Source: Leifsonia shinshuensis (GTDB lineage Bacteria; Actinomycetota; Actinomycetes; Actinomycetales; Microbacteriaceae). From it: a stretch of 64,000 nucleotides of DNA. This document shows, piece after piece, positions 19,686-27,992 of the stretch. The position numbers and the translations under genes were made by a program. The notes below the pieces were generated by a model. That model saw only the letters and a program-made list of their open reading frames with translations. It was not told where the DNA came from and searched no databases. The DNA is taken from contig NZ_JAVDVK010000001.1 of NCBI RefSeq assembly GCF_031456835.1, forward strand, positions 1,240,001 to 1,304,000. Reading direction: 5' to 3'. Position 1 is the first letter of the stretch. Each line of letters starts with the position of its first letter.

Positions 19686-20807
19686 ATGGCTCTGACAGAC
19701 ACCGGCAGGATCCGCGGGATGCTGGGCACCGTGCCGATCGCCGTCGCCAGCTCGCTCGCGGTCACCCTGAACCTCGTCACCCCGGCCCAGGCCGCCGCAC
19801 CGGAGCAGCGCGCCACCGACCATGCCGACGACACCGGCGAGGTCACGGCGCTGCAGCGCTCCACCGTCGTGAGCACGATCGCCCACGACTCCGCGGCCTC
19901 CCCCGCGCGCACCTCCGTCGCCGCCGCGCCCGCCGCGTACCGGGTGCAGTCCGGCGACACCGTCTCCGGCATCGCCGCCCGCTTCGGACTGTCCACGGCG
20001 GCCGTCCTGGCGATGAACGGTCTCAGCTGGAAGAGCCTCATCTTCCCCGGCCAGGTGCTCGCGCTGGCGGGACCGGCGCACGCGGCTCCGGCTCCGGCGC
20101 CGGCAGCCCCCGCGGCTCCGGCCCCCGCTCCCGCCGCCCCGCAGGCGGCCACCACCACGTACACGGTCGCGCGCGGCGACACCGTCAGCGGCATCGCCGG
20201 GCGCTTCGGCGTCACGACCCGGGCCGTGCTCGCCGCCAACGGCCTCAGCGCATCCAGCCTGATCTTCCCCGGTCAGAAGATCCGCATCCCGGGCATGACG
20301 ACGGCGGCGCTGAACACCCCGTCCGCTCCCGCGCCCGTCGCTGCGGCGCCGGTGGTCGCGCCCGCGCCGCTGCCCCAGGCGGCAGCCGGAAAAGTCGTGG
20401 CGCTCAGCGACGAGATGCGCGCGAACGCGCAGCTGATCATCCGGATCGGGCGGCAGCAGGGCGTCCCGGACCAGGGCATCGTCATCGCCCTCGCCGCCGC
20501 CGCGCAGGAGTCCGGCCTGCGCAATGTCCGCTATGGCGACCGCGATTCGCTCGGCCTGTTCCAGCAGCGGCCGAGCACCGGCTGGGGCACGCCCGACCAG
20601 GTGCTCGACCCGACCCGCGCGACGCTCGCCTTCTACGGCGGCCGCGGGAACCCCAACCCCGGGCGCACGCGCGGGCTCCTCGACATCCCGGGCTGGTCCG
20701 GCATGACCGTCACGCAGGCCGCACAGGCCGTGCAGCTCTCCGCCTTCCCCGACGCCTACGCGAAATGGGAGACGTCCGCGCGGGCCTGGCTCGCCCAGCT
20801 CGGCTGA
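19686..20807 (+). CDS. Secreted LysM cell-wall hydrolase with transglycosylase-like domain
   Basis: 373 aa. A signal peptide is visible (hydrophobic PIAVASSLAVTLNLV, cleavage near AQAAA at about 38). Two LysM peptidoglycan-binding domains (about 84-127 and 158-202) are joined by an alanine/proline linker. The C-terminal domain (about 238-373) has AAAQESGLRN and GDRDSLGLFQQRPS, the pattern of actinobacterial lysozyme/transglycosylase-like domains; Glu275 is the likely catalytic acid. It should cleave or remodel peptidoglycan outside the cell. The ATG at 19686 is preceded by CAGGGGG. It lies directly upstream of the PASTA kinase. Confidence 0.85.
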   Translation: MALTDTGRIRGMLGTVPIAVASSLAVTLNLVTPAQAAAPEQRATDHADDTGEVTALQRSTVVSTIAHDSAASPARTSVAAAPAAYRVQSGDTVSGIAARFGLSTAAVLAMNGLSWKSLIFPGQVLALAGPAHAAPAPAPAAPAAPAPAPAAPQAATTTYTVARGDTVSGIAGRFGVTTRAVLAANGLSASSLIFPGQKIRIPGMTTAALNTPSAPAPVAAAPVVAPAPLPQAAAGKVVALSDEMRANAQLIIRIGRQQGVPDQGIVIALAAAAQESGLRNVRYGDRDSLGLFQQRPSTGWGTPDQVLDPTRATLAFYGGRGNPNPGRTRGLLDIPGWSGMTVTQAAQAVQLSAFPDAYAKWETSARAWLAQLG

Positions 20808-20881
20808 GCGCGAATGTCACAGCCGGGTCACAGCCGTCGCGTCCTCCGGTGTTTTGCCGGGTTCCACCTCGGCTCTTTCCC

Positions 20882-20887
20882 TAGACT
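20882..20887 (+). promoter_or_regulatory. -10 element TAGACT, leaderless start of the PASTA kinase
   Basis: TAGACT ends 6 nt before the GTG at 20894, with no Shine-Dalgarno, which indicates a leaderless transcript. Confidence 0.55.
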
Positions 20888-20893
20888 CGATTC

Positions 20894-22795
20894 GTGACCA
20901 CGAGCCAGACCGACCCGATGATCGGCCGTCTCATCGACGGCCGGTATCAGGTGCGCTCGCGGATCGCCCGCGGTGGCATGGCCACCGTCTACCTGGCCAC
21001 CGACCTCCGCCTGGAGCGGCGCGTCGCCATCAAGATCATGCACGGCCACCTGGCCGACGACTCCACCTTCAAGAGCCGCTTCGTGCAGGAGGCGCGCTCG
21101 GCGGCGCGGCTCGCGCATCCCAATGTCGTCAACGTCTTCGACCAGGGCCAGGACTCCGACATGGCGTACCTGGTCATGGAGTACCTGCCCGGCATCACGC
21201 TGCGCGACCTGCTCAAGGACTACGGCAAGCTCACGCCCGAGCAGACCATCGACATCATGGAGGCGGTGCTCTCCGGTCTCGCGGCCGCGCACAAGGCCGG
21301 GATCGTCCACCGCGACCTGAAGCCCGAGAACGTGCTGCTCGCCGACGACGGCCGCATCAAGATCGGCGACTTCGGCCTCGCCCGGGCCGCGAGCGCGAAC
21401 ACCGCGACCGGACAGGCGCTCCTCGGCACGATCGCCTACCTCTCCCCCGAGCTCGTCACGCGCGGCGTCGCCGACGCCCGCAGCGACATCTACGCGCTCG
21501 GCATCATGATGTACGAGATGCTGACCGGCCAGCAGCCCTTCCAGGGCGAGCAGCCGATGCAGATCGCGTACCAGCACGCCAACGACGCGGTCCCGGCGCC
21601 GAGCGCGAAGAACCCGGCCGTCCCCGCCGAGCTCGACGAGCTCGTGCTGTGGGCGACCGAGAAGGACCCGGAGCGCCGGCCGCGCGACGCCCGCGAGATG
21701 CTCGACCGCCTGCTCGAGGCGGAGAAGTCGCTGCGCGGCGTGGCGGTGCTGCAGCCGACCATGGTGCTGCCGCCCGCCCTCGATCTCGACGACGGCGACA
21801 CGCAGATCATCAACCCCGCCATCCGCCAGCAGGTCGCCTCGAGCACGCCCGCGGCCACGGCCACGCTCAGCGCCGCCGCCACCAAGCGCCGCTCGAAGGG
21901 CTGGTGGCTGTTCGCGCTCGTCATCCTGCTCGCCGGGGTCGCCGCCGGCACCGGCTGGTACTTCGGCTCCGGCCCCGGCTCGCTCGTCGCGGTCCCGAAC
22001 GTCGTCAACGCCACGCCCGACGCCGCCACCGCCGAACTGCAGAAGCTGGGCTTCACCGCTGCGCAGGCGCCCGAGTACAGCGTCACCGTCGCCAAGGGGA
22101 TGGTGTCGAGCACCGACCCGGCGGCCGGCATCCCCGCCGCGCGCGGCAGCAAGGTGACGCTCCGCATCTCGCAGGGTCCCAAGCCGATCACCATCCCCGC
22201 TCTCGCCGGTCAGAGCACGGATGCGGCCAAGAGCGCCATCACGGGCGCCGGCGCCAAGGTGGGCGACATCGCGAAGCAGTTCGACGCGAAGGTTCCGGCC
22301 GACACCGTCATCTCAGCGACCCGGGCCGACACCGGTGCGGACATCTCCGGCGGCGGGCAGTACTTCGAGGCGGCCGCGGTCAACCTCGTCGTCTCGGCGG
22401 GCCCCATCCCGGACGTGGCGGGGAAGTCCGTCTCCGACGCCTCCGCCATCCTCGGCAAGGTCGGGCTGCTGACCTCCGCCGGCCCGCAGAGCTACAGCGA
22501 CACGGTCGCCGAGGGCGACGTCATCTCGGCGCAGCCGCAGCACGACCCGGTGCGTCCGGGCGACACGCTGCTGCTGGAGACGTCGAAGGGCCCCGAGCCG
22601 GTCACCGTCCCCGACGTCGTCGGGAAGAGCTGGGCCGACGCCAAGAAGGCGCTGACGGACGCGGGCTTCAAGCTCAAGTACAGCGCGATCGCGGACGTCG
22701 CACCGCCGGCGTTCGTGGTCTCCAAGATCTCGCCCGCCGCCGGGACGCAACAGCCCAAGGGCTCGACCATCACGGTCAACTTCGCCGGGTTCTGA
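20894..22795 (+). CDS. pknL: Ser/Thr protein kinase with PASTA domains (PknL-like)
   Basis: 633 aa bitopic kinase. The kinase domain (about 14-280) has IARGGMATVYLA, Lys47 in VAIK, HRDLKPEN (139-146), DFG (159-161) and SPE in place of APE. A threonine-bearing activation loop (ANTATGQALLGT) is present. One transmembrane helix lies at about 336-356. Four PASTA repeats (about 363-633) face outside and probably sense muropeptides or lipid II. Position next to Rv2175c and aroG identifies it as PknL; M. tuberculosis PknL lacks PASTA domains, so this version is the fuller form. Confidence 0.93.
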   Translation: MTTSQTDPMIGRLIDGRYQVRSRIARGGMATVYLATDLRLERRVAIKIMHGHLADDSTFKSRFVQEARSAARLAHPNVVNVFDQGQDSDMAYLVMEYLPGITLRDLLKDYGKLTPEQTIDIMEAVLSGLAAAHKAGIVHRDLKPENVLLADDGRIKIGDFGLARAASANTATGQALLGTIAYLSPELVTRGVADARSDIYALGIMMYEMLTGQQPFQGEQPMQIAYQHANDAVPAPSAKNPAVPAELDELVLWATEKDPERRPRDAREMLDRLLEAEKSLRGVAVLQPTMVLPPALDLDDGDTQIINPAIRQQVASSTPAATATLSAAATKRRSKGWWLFALVILLAGVAAGTGWYFGSGPGSLVAVPNVVNATPDAATAELQKLGFTAAQAPEYSVTVAKGMVSSTDPAAGIPAARGSKVTLRISQGPKPITIPALAGQSTDAAKSAITGAGAKVGDIAKQFDAKVPADTVISATRADTGADISGGGQYFEAAAVNLVVSAGPIPDVAGKSVSDASAILGKVGLLTSAGPQSYSDTVAEGDVISAQPQHDPVRPGDTLLLETSKGPEPVTVPDVVGKSWADAKKALTDAGFKLKYSAIADVAPPAFVVSKISPAAGTQQPKGSTITVNFAGF

Positions 22796-22837
22796 CCGGT
22801 TCCGGCCGGCGTCCGGCCGGTTCCGACATCCAGGGGA

Positions 22838-22878
22838 CGCAAAACGCCGTTATCCGTGGCGGATAACGGCGTGTTGCG
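22838..22878. terminator. Strong hairpin between the convergent kinase and aroG genes
   Basis: ACGCCGTTATCCG pairs perfectly with CGGATAACGGCGT (13 bp, 3-nt loop), and the outer CGCAA/TTGCG extends the stem with one mismatch. On the minus strand the stem core is followed by TTTT, so it can end aroG transcription and probably serves both genes. Confidence 0.75.
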
Positions 22879-22906
22879 ACCCTTCGATGAGGGCTCGGGC
22901 CAGGGA

Positions 22907-24277
22907 TCAGGCCTGGGACAGCTCCTCGGCGACCAGGAACGCCAGCTCCAGCGACTGCATGTGGTTCAGGCGCGGGTCGCATAGCGACTCGTAGCGCGTC
23001 GCGAGGGTGGCCTCGTCGATGTGCTCGGACCCGCCCAGGCACTCCGTCACGTCGTCGCCGGTGAGCTCGACGTGGATGCCGCCGGGGTTGGTCCCCGCGG
23101 CGCGGTGCGCCTCGAAGAAGCCCTTCACCTCGTCGACGACGTCGTCGAAGCGACGCGTCTTGTAGCCGGTCGGGGTCGTCAGCCCGTTGCCGTGCATCGG
23201 GTCGGTGACCCACAGCGGCTTGGCGTCGGACCGCTTGATCGCCTCGAGCAGCGGGGGCAGCGCATCCCGGATCGTCCCGGCGCCCATGCGCGTGATGAAC
23301 GTCAGGCGGCCGGGCTCGCGCTCCGGGTCGAGCTTGTCGATCAGGCGCAGCATGTCGTCGCGCGACGTGGTCGGGCCGAGCTTCACGCCGATCGGGTTGC
23401 GCACCCGCGACAGGAAGTCGACGTGCGCGCCGTCGAGGTCGCGCGTCCGCTCGCCGATCCAGACGAAGTGCGCGGACGTGTTGTACGGGGTGCCCGTGCG
23501 GGAGTCGATACGGGTCATCGGCCGCTCGTAGTCCATCAGCAGCGCCTCGTGGCTGGAGTAGAACTCCACCCGCTTCAGCTCGTCGAAGTCGGCGCCCGCC
23601 GCCTCCATGAACTTGATGGCACGGTCGATCTCGCGGGCGAGGCCCTCGTAGCGCTGGTTGGCCGGGTTCGCGGCGAAACCCTTGTTCCAGCTGTGCACCT
23701 GGCGCAGGTCGGCGAAACCACCCTGGGTGAAGGCGCGGATGAGGTTCAGCGTTGAGGCGGCGGTGTGGTACCCCTGCACCAGCCGCCGCGGGTCCGCCTG
23801 CCGGGACTCCGGGGTGAAGTCGTAGCCGTTGACGATATCGCCGCGGTACGCGGGAAGGGTGACGCCGTTGCGGGTCTCGGTGTCGCTCGAGCGCGGCTTG
23901 GCGAACTGGCCGGCCATGCGGCCCATCTTGATCACCGGGACGGAGGCGCCGTACGTGAGCACGACCGCCATCTGCAGCACCGTCTTGACGCGGTTGCGGA
24001 TGGCGTCCGCCGTGGCCCCGGCGAAGGTCTCGGCGCAGTCGCCGCCCTGCAGCAGGAACGCCTCGCCCTCGGCGGCGCGCGCCAGCCGGGTGCGGAGCTG
24101 GTCGACCTCGCCCGCGAAGACGAGCGGCGGCAGCGTGGCGATCTCGGCGGACGCGGCGGCGGCCGCCTCCGGGTCCGGCCACGCCGGCTGCTGCTTGATG
24201 GGAAGGGTGCGCCAATACTCCAGGCCCTCGATCACGGACTCGTCAGGTCGCACGACGGGATCGGTGGTCTGTAGCAC
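22907..24277 (-). CDS. aroG: Class II 3-deoxy-D-arabino-heptulosonate 7-phosphate synthase
   Basis: 456 aa, full length for class II DAHP synthase. LLQGGDCAETF, KMGRMAGQFAKPRS, RNPIGVKLGPTTS, DPMHGNG and GGIHVELTGDDVTECLGG carry the phosphoenolpyruvate, erythrose-4-phosphate and metal ligands. It catalyses the first step of the shikimate pathway. The GTG at 24277 has a GGAAG upstream. A homologue lies beside pknL in Mycobacterium. It is the last gene of a minus-strand run from the ROK kinase. Confidence 0.96.
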   Translation of the reverse strand: MLQTTDPVVRPDESVIEGLEYWRTLPIKQQPAWPDPEAAAAASAEIATLPPLVFAGEVDQLRTRLARAAEGEAFLLQGGDCAETFAGATADAIRNRVKTVLQMAVVLTYGASVPVIKMGRMAGQFAKPRSSDTETRNGVTLPAYRGDIVNGYDFTPESRQADPRRLVQGYHTAASTLNLIRAFTQGGFADLRQVHSWNKGFAANPANQRYEGLAREIDRAIKFMEAAGADFDELKRVEFYSSHEALLMDYERPMTRIDSRTGTPYNTSAHFVWIGERTRDLDGAHVDFLSRVRNPIGVKLGPTTSRDDMLRLIDKLDPEREPGRLTFITRMGAGTIRDALPPLLEAIKRSDAKPLWVTDPMHGNGLTTPTGYKTRRFDDVVDEVKGFFEAHRAAGTNPGGIHVELTGDDVTECLGGSEHIDEATLATRYESLCDPRLNHMQSLELAFLVAEELSQA

Positions 24278-24343
24278 TGGGTCTTCCGCTCACTCGGGAT
24301 GGATGGGATATCCGAGCCTACCGCGAAAGCCTTCGGGGCCGTC

Positions 24344-25033
24344 CTACTGTGACAGCGTCGCCCGCTTCTCCTTGACGGTCGTCGCGTACACGTCCACGTA
24401 CTCCTGCTCGCCCAGTCGCTGCAGCTCGTACATGATCTCGTCGGTGACCGAGCGCAGGATGAAGCGGTCGCCCTCCATACCGTCGAACCGGGAGAAGTCG
24501 AGCGGCTCCCCGATGATGATGCCGATGCGGCCGATCTTCGGCAGACGCGTGCCGATCGGCATGATCTTGGCCGTGTCCACCATCGCCACCGGGACGACCG
24601 GGACACCGGCCTCCAGGATCATGCGCGCGACGCCGGTGCGGCCGCGGTAGAGCTTGCCGTCCGGGCTGCGCGTGCCCTCAGGGTAGATGCCGAGGATCTC
24701 GCCGCGGGCCAGCACCGCGAGGCCGGTGTTCAGCGACGCCTCGGAGGCCTTGCCGCCCGAGCGGTCGATGGGCAGCTGGCCGGTGGCGTTCATGAACGCC
24801 TTGGTCGCCCATCCCTTCAACCCGCGGCGGGTGAAGTAGTCGCTCTTCGCGAGGAACGACACGTGCCGGTCGACCTCGAGCGGCAGGAAGATCGAGTCGA
24901 TGAACGAGAGGTGGTTGCTCGCCAGGATGACGGCACCCTCGGCCGGGATGTTCTCCAGCCCCACGACCCACGGCCGGAAGATGCCGCGGAGCAACGGCCC
25001 CACGACCACGTACTTCATCAGCCAGTAGAACAT
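24344..25033 (-). CDS. plsC: 1-acyl-sn-glycerol-3-phosphate acyltransferase (PlsC family)
   Basis: 229 aa membrane-associated acyltransferase. SNHLSFID carries the NHxxxxD catalytic motif, and YPEGTRSPDG the EGTR substrate-binding motif; VPVVPVAMVDT follows. It acylates lysophosphatidic acid (or a related lipid acceptor) in phospholipid synthesis. A TAGGCT box lies 7 nt before the ATG at 25033, so the message may be nearly leaderless. The first 14 residues are a hydrophobic membrane anchor. Confidence 0.9.
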   Translation of the reverse strand: MFYWLMKYVVVGPLLRGIFRPWVVGLENIPAEGAVILASNHLSFIDSIFLPLEVDRHVSFLAKSDYFTRRGLKGWATKAFMNATGQLPIDRSGGKASEASLNTGLAVLARGEILGIYPEGTRSPDGKLYRGRTGVARMILEAGVPVVPVAMVDTAKIMPIGTRLPKIGRIGIIIGEPLDFSRFDGMEGDRFILRSVTDEIMYELQRLGEQEYVDVYATTVKEKRATLSQ

Positions 25034-25060
25034 CGCTCGAAGCCTATCCCCGCCGGGCGC

Positions 25061-26011
25061 TCAGATCGAGGAGGCGTGGAGCCGCGCCAGGTCGGCGGCT
25101 CCCACGACGCCGGCGTCGTTGACGAGCTCGGCGATCGCGAACTCGGGCTCGGGATGGAACCCGCGGGCCGGGAGGTTCTCGAGGTACGCCTGCCGGATCG
25201 GCTCGAGCAGCAGCTCGCCCGCCTGGGCGACGCCGCCGCCGAACACGAACAGCTGCGGGTCGAGGATGGCGCCGAGGCTCGCGCAGGCCTGGCCGAGCCA
25301 GTCCCCCAACTGCCGGAGGGCGGCCAGGGCGCCCGGGTCGCCCGCGGTGATGAGGGCGCTGATGTCGGCGCCCGTCAGGATGCCGGTGCGGGCGCGCACG
25401 TCGGCGAGGCCCTGGCCGATGCCGCCGGCGTCCGCCAGCTCGTTCGCCATCCGCTGCAGCGCGCGTCCCGAGCCGTACTGCTCGATGCAGCCGTGGGCGC
25501 CGCAGCCGCAGGGCAGGCCGCCGGGGACGACGCGCATGTGCCCGATCTCGGCGCCGGCGCCGAAGCCGCCGCGGAACAGCCGGTCGTTGCTGACGATCGC
25601 GCCGCCGACGCCCGTCCCGATGGTGAGGACGACCATGTCGGAGACCAGGCGGCCCGCTCCGTAGCGGAACTCCGCCCATCCGGCCGCGTTCGCGTCGTTC
25701 TCGATCAGCACGGGCAGGTCGATGCGCGCTTCGAGCTTCTCGCGGAAGGGCTCGTGCCGCCAGTTGATGTTCGGGGCGTAGTAGACGGTGGACTGCGCGG
25801 CGTCGATGAAGCCCGCGGCGGCGACGCCCGCACCGGCGATCTCCTCCGGACCGTCGGACAGCCGCTCGATCATCTCGACGACGGCGTTCTCGATCTCCTC
25901 CGGACGGCTGGCGTCGGTCGGGACCCGGTCCTCGCGGACGATCACGCCGAGCTCGTCGACGACGGCCCCCGCGATCTTGGTCCCACCGATGTCGATGCCG
26001 ATCGCGTGCAC
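25061..26011 (-). CDS. ROK family sugar kinase (probable glucokinase)
   Basis: 316 aa. The N-terminal phosphate motif IGIDIGGTKIAGAVVDE, the GTGVGGAIV loop and the ROK zinc signature CGCGAHGCIEQYGSG are present, so it is an active ROK kinase rather than a repressor (no N-terminal helix-turn-helix). Glucokinase is the likeliest activity, but N-acetylhexosamine kinases share these motifs. The GTG at 26011 starts directly at the fold. It is divergent from the acyl-CoA ligase gene. Confidence 0.88.
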   Translation of the reverse strand: MHAIGIDIGGTKIAGAVVDELGVIVREDRVPTDASRPEEIENAVVEMIERLSDGPEEIAGAGVAAAGFIDAAQSTVYYAPNINWRHEPFREKLEARIDLPVLIENDANAAGWAEFRYGAGRLVSDMVVLTIGTGVGGAIVSNDRLFRGGFGAGAEIGHMRVVPGGLPCGCGAHGCIEQYGSGRALQRMANELADAGGIGQGLADVRARTGILTGADISALITAGDPGALAALRQLGDWLGQACASLGAILDPQLFVFGGGVAQAGELLLEPIRQAYLENLPARGFHPEPEFAIAELVNDAGVVGAADLARLHASSI

Positions 26012-26100
26012 GTGGTGCCTTCCTGCGGGATGGGGCGGGGGATGCGGCCCCCGGGGCGCGAGTGGCCCCCGGCAGGACCATCTAGAGTGTAATCAACCCT

Positions 26101-26124
26101 TCCGGCCGAAGCCATTCGGCCGGA
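26101..26124 (+). promoter_or_regulatory. Perfect 10-bp inverted repeat in the 5' region of the acyl-CoA ligase gene
   Basis: TCCGGCCGAA and TTCGGCCGGA are separated by a 4-nt loop, 31 bp upstream of the GTG at 26156. It could be an operator for a fatty-acid-responsive repressor or an RNA hairpin in the leader; the sequence does not decide. Confidence 0.4.
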
Positions 26125-26155
26125 CGCCCGCCCGCCCGGTACCGAGGGAGCTACC

Positions 26156-27979
26156 GTGAATGTGATCGAAACGCCCGTCGTCGTCCCCGCCGACCCGGAG
26201 GCCAACGCCACCGATCTGCTGGTGCAGCGGGTGGCCGAGACCCCGGACCTGCCGCTGTTCGCCCTGCCGGACGGCGACGGCTGGAGGGACGTCACGGCCG
26301 CCGAATTCCACCGCCAGGTGATCGCGCTGGCGAAGGGACTGGTCGCGGCCGGCATCCAGCCCGGCGACAAGATCGGGCTGATGTCGAAGACCCGGTACGA
26401 GTGGACGCTGATCGACTTCGCCACCTGGTTCGCCGGCGCGGTGCTGGTGCCGATCTACGAGACCTCCTCCCCCACGCAGATCCAGTGGAACATGTCCGAC
26501 TCCGGAGCCATCGCGGTGTTCCTGGAGAACGCGGAGATGCACGCGCGCTTCGACGAGGTCCACCCGGAGCTCCCGCTGGTCGGGACCGTGTGGCAGCTGC
26601 ACCTCGGCGACCTCGACAAGCTGGCCGCCGCCGGGGTCGACGTTCCGGACGAGGAGATCGAGCGCCGCCGCCGTATCGCCACGGGCGCCGACATCGGGAC
26701 GCTCATCTACACCTCGGGGTCGACGGGACGCCCGAAGGGATGCGTGCTCACCCACTCCAACTTCGTCGAGCTCTCGCGCAACTCGGCCGAGGCGCTGAAG
26801 GAGGTCGTGCAGGACGGAGCATCCACTCTGCTCTTCATCACCACCGCGCACGTGTTCGCGCGCTTCATCGCCGTGCTGTGCGTCACCGGCGGCGTCAAGG
26901 TCGGCCACCAGGCCGACACCAAGCAGCTGCTGCCCGCGCTCGCGAGCTTCAAGCCGACGTTCCTCCTGGCCGTGCCGCGCGTGTTCGAGAAGGTCTACAA
27001 CTCGGCCGAGCAGAAGGCCGAGGCCGGCGGTCGCGGCAAGATCTTCCGGGCGGCCGCCGAGGTGGCCGTCGAGCACTCGAAGGCCGTCGAGGCCGGCTCG
27101 GTGCCGTTCGGGCTCAAGCTGAAGTTCGCGCTCTACGACCGGCTGGTGTTCTCGAAGCTCCGCGCGGCGCTCGGAGGCCGGGTCAAGTTCGCCGTCTCCG
27201 GCTCCGCCCCACTGGGCTCGCACCTCGGGCACTTCTACCACAGCCTCGGCATCAAGATCCTGGAGGGCTACGGCCTCACCGAGACGACGGCGCCCGCGAC
27301 CGTGAACCGTCCCGACACCTTCAAGATCGGCACCGTCGGCCCCGCGCTGCCGGGCGTCGACCTCCGCCTCGCCGACGACGGCGAGATCCAGGTGCGCGGC
27401 ATCAACGTGTTCAAGGAGTACTGGAAGAACCCGGAGGCGACCGCGGCCGCGTTCGACGACGGCTGGTTCCGCACCGGCGACCTCGGGTCGTTCGACGCGG
27501 ACGGCTTCCTCACGATCACCGGCCGCAAGAAGGAGATCATCGTCACGGCGGGCGGTAAGAACGTCTCCCCCGCCGCGCTTGAGGACCCCATCCGCGCCAA
27601 CCCGCTGGTCTCGCAGGTCATCGTCGTCGGCGACCAGAAGCCGTTCATCTCGGCGCTGGTCACCCTCGACACCGAGATGCTGCCGACCTGGCTGGCGAAC
27701 AACGGCGAGGACAAGGACATGACGCTCGCCGAGGCGTCCGTGAACCCGGCCGTGCACGCGGAGATCCAGCGGGCCATCGACCACGCGAACGCCGGCGTCT
27801 CGCGCGCCGAGAGCGTCCGCAAGTTCGTGGTGCTCGCGACCGAGCTGAGCGAGGCGAGCGGGCACCTGACGCCCAAGCTCAGCATCAAGCGCAACGTCAT
27901 CCTGGCCGACTTCGCCGACGTCATCGACGGCATCTACAGCGACAACCCCCGCACGGAGGGCTTCTCGCTGGCGCACTGA
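26156..27979 (+). CDS. Long-chain fatty acid--CoA ligase (FadD15-like)
   Basis: 607 aa adenylate-forming enzyme. The AMP-binding P-loop YTSGSTGRPKG, the GYGLTETTA motif, and DGWFRTGDLG with the C-terminal lysine region ITGRKKEIIVTAGGKNVSP are all intact. It activates fatty acids to acyl-CoA by way of an acyl-adenylate. A GAGGGAG Shine-Dalgarno lies 7 nt before the GTG at 26156. Mycobacterial fadD15 lies in the same neighbourhood as plsC and aroG, which supports orthology. Confidence 0.93.
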   Translation: MNVIETPVVVPADPEANATDLLVQRVAETPDLPLFALPDGDGWRDVTAAEFHRQVIALAKGLVAAGIQPGDKIGLMSKTRYEWTLIDFATWFAGAVLVPIYETSSPTQIQWNMSDSGAIAVFLENAEMHARFDEVHPELPLVGTVWQLHLGDLDKLAAAGVDVPDEEIERRRRIATGADIGTLIYTSGSTGRPKGCVLTHSNFVELSRNSAEALKEVVQDGASTLLFITTAHVFARFIAVLCVTGGVKVGHQADTKQLLPALASFKPTFLLAVPRVFEKVYNSAEQKAEAGGRGKIFRAAAEVAVEHSKAVEAGSVPFGLKLKFALYDRLVFSKLRAALGGRVKFAVSGSAPLGSHLGHFYHSLGIKILEGYGLTETTAPATVNRPDTFKIGTVGPALPGVDLRLADDGEIQVRGINVFKEYWKNPEATAAAFDDGWFRTGDLGSFDADGFLTITGRKKEIIVTAGGKNVSPAALEDPIRANPLVSQVIVVGDQKPFISALVTLDTEMLPTWLANNGEDKDMTLAEASVNPAVHAEIQRAIDHANAGVSRAESVRKFVVLATELSEASGHLTPKLSIKRNVILADFADVIDGIYSDNPRTEGFSLAH

Positions 27980-27992
27980 GGCACTGCCTGCT

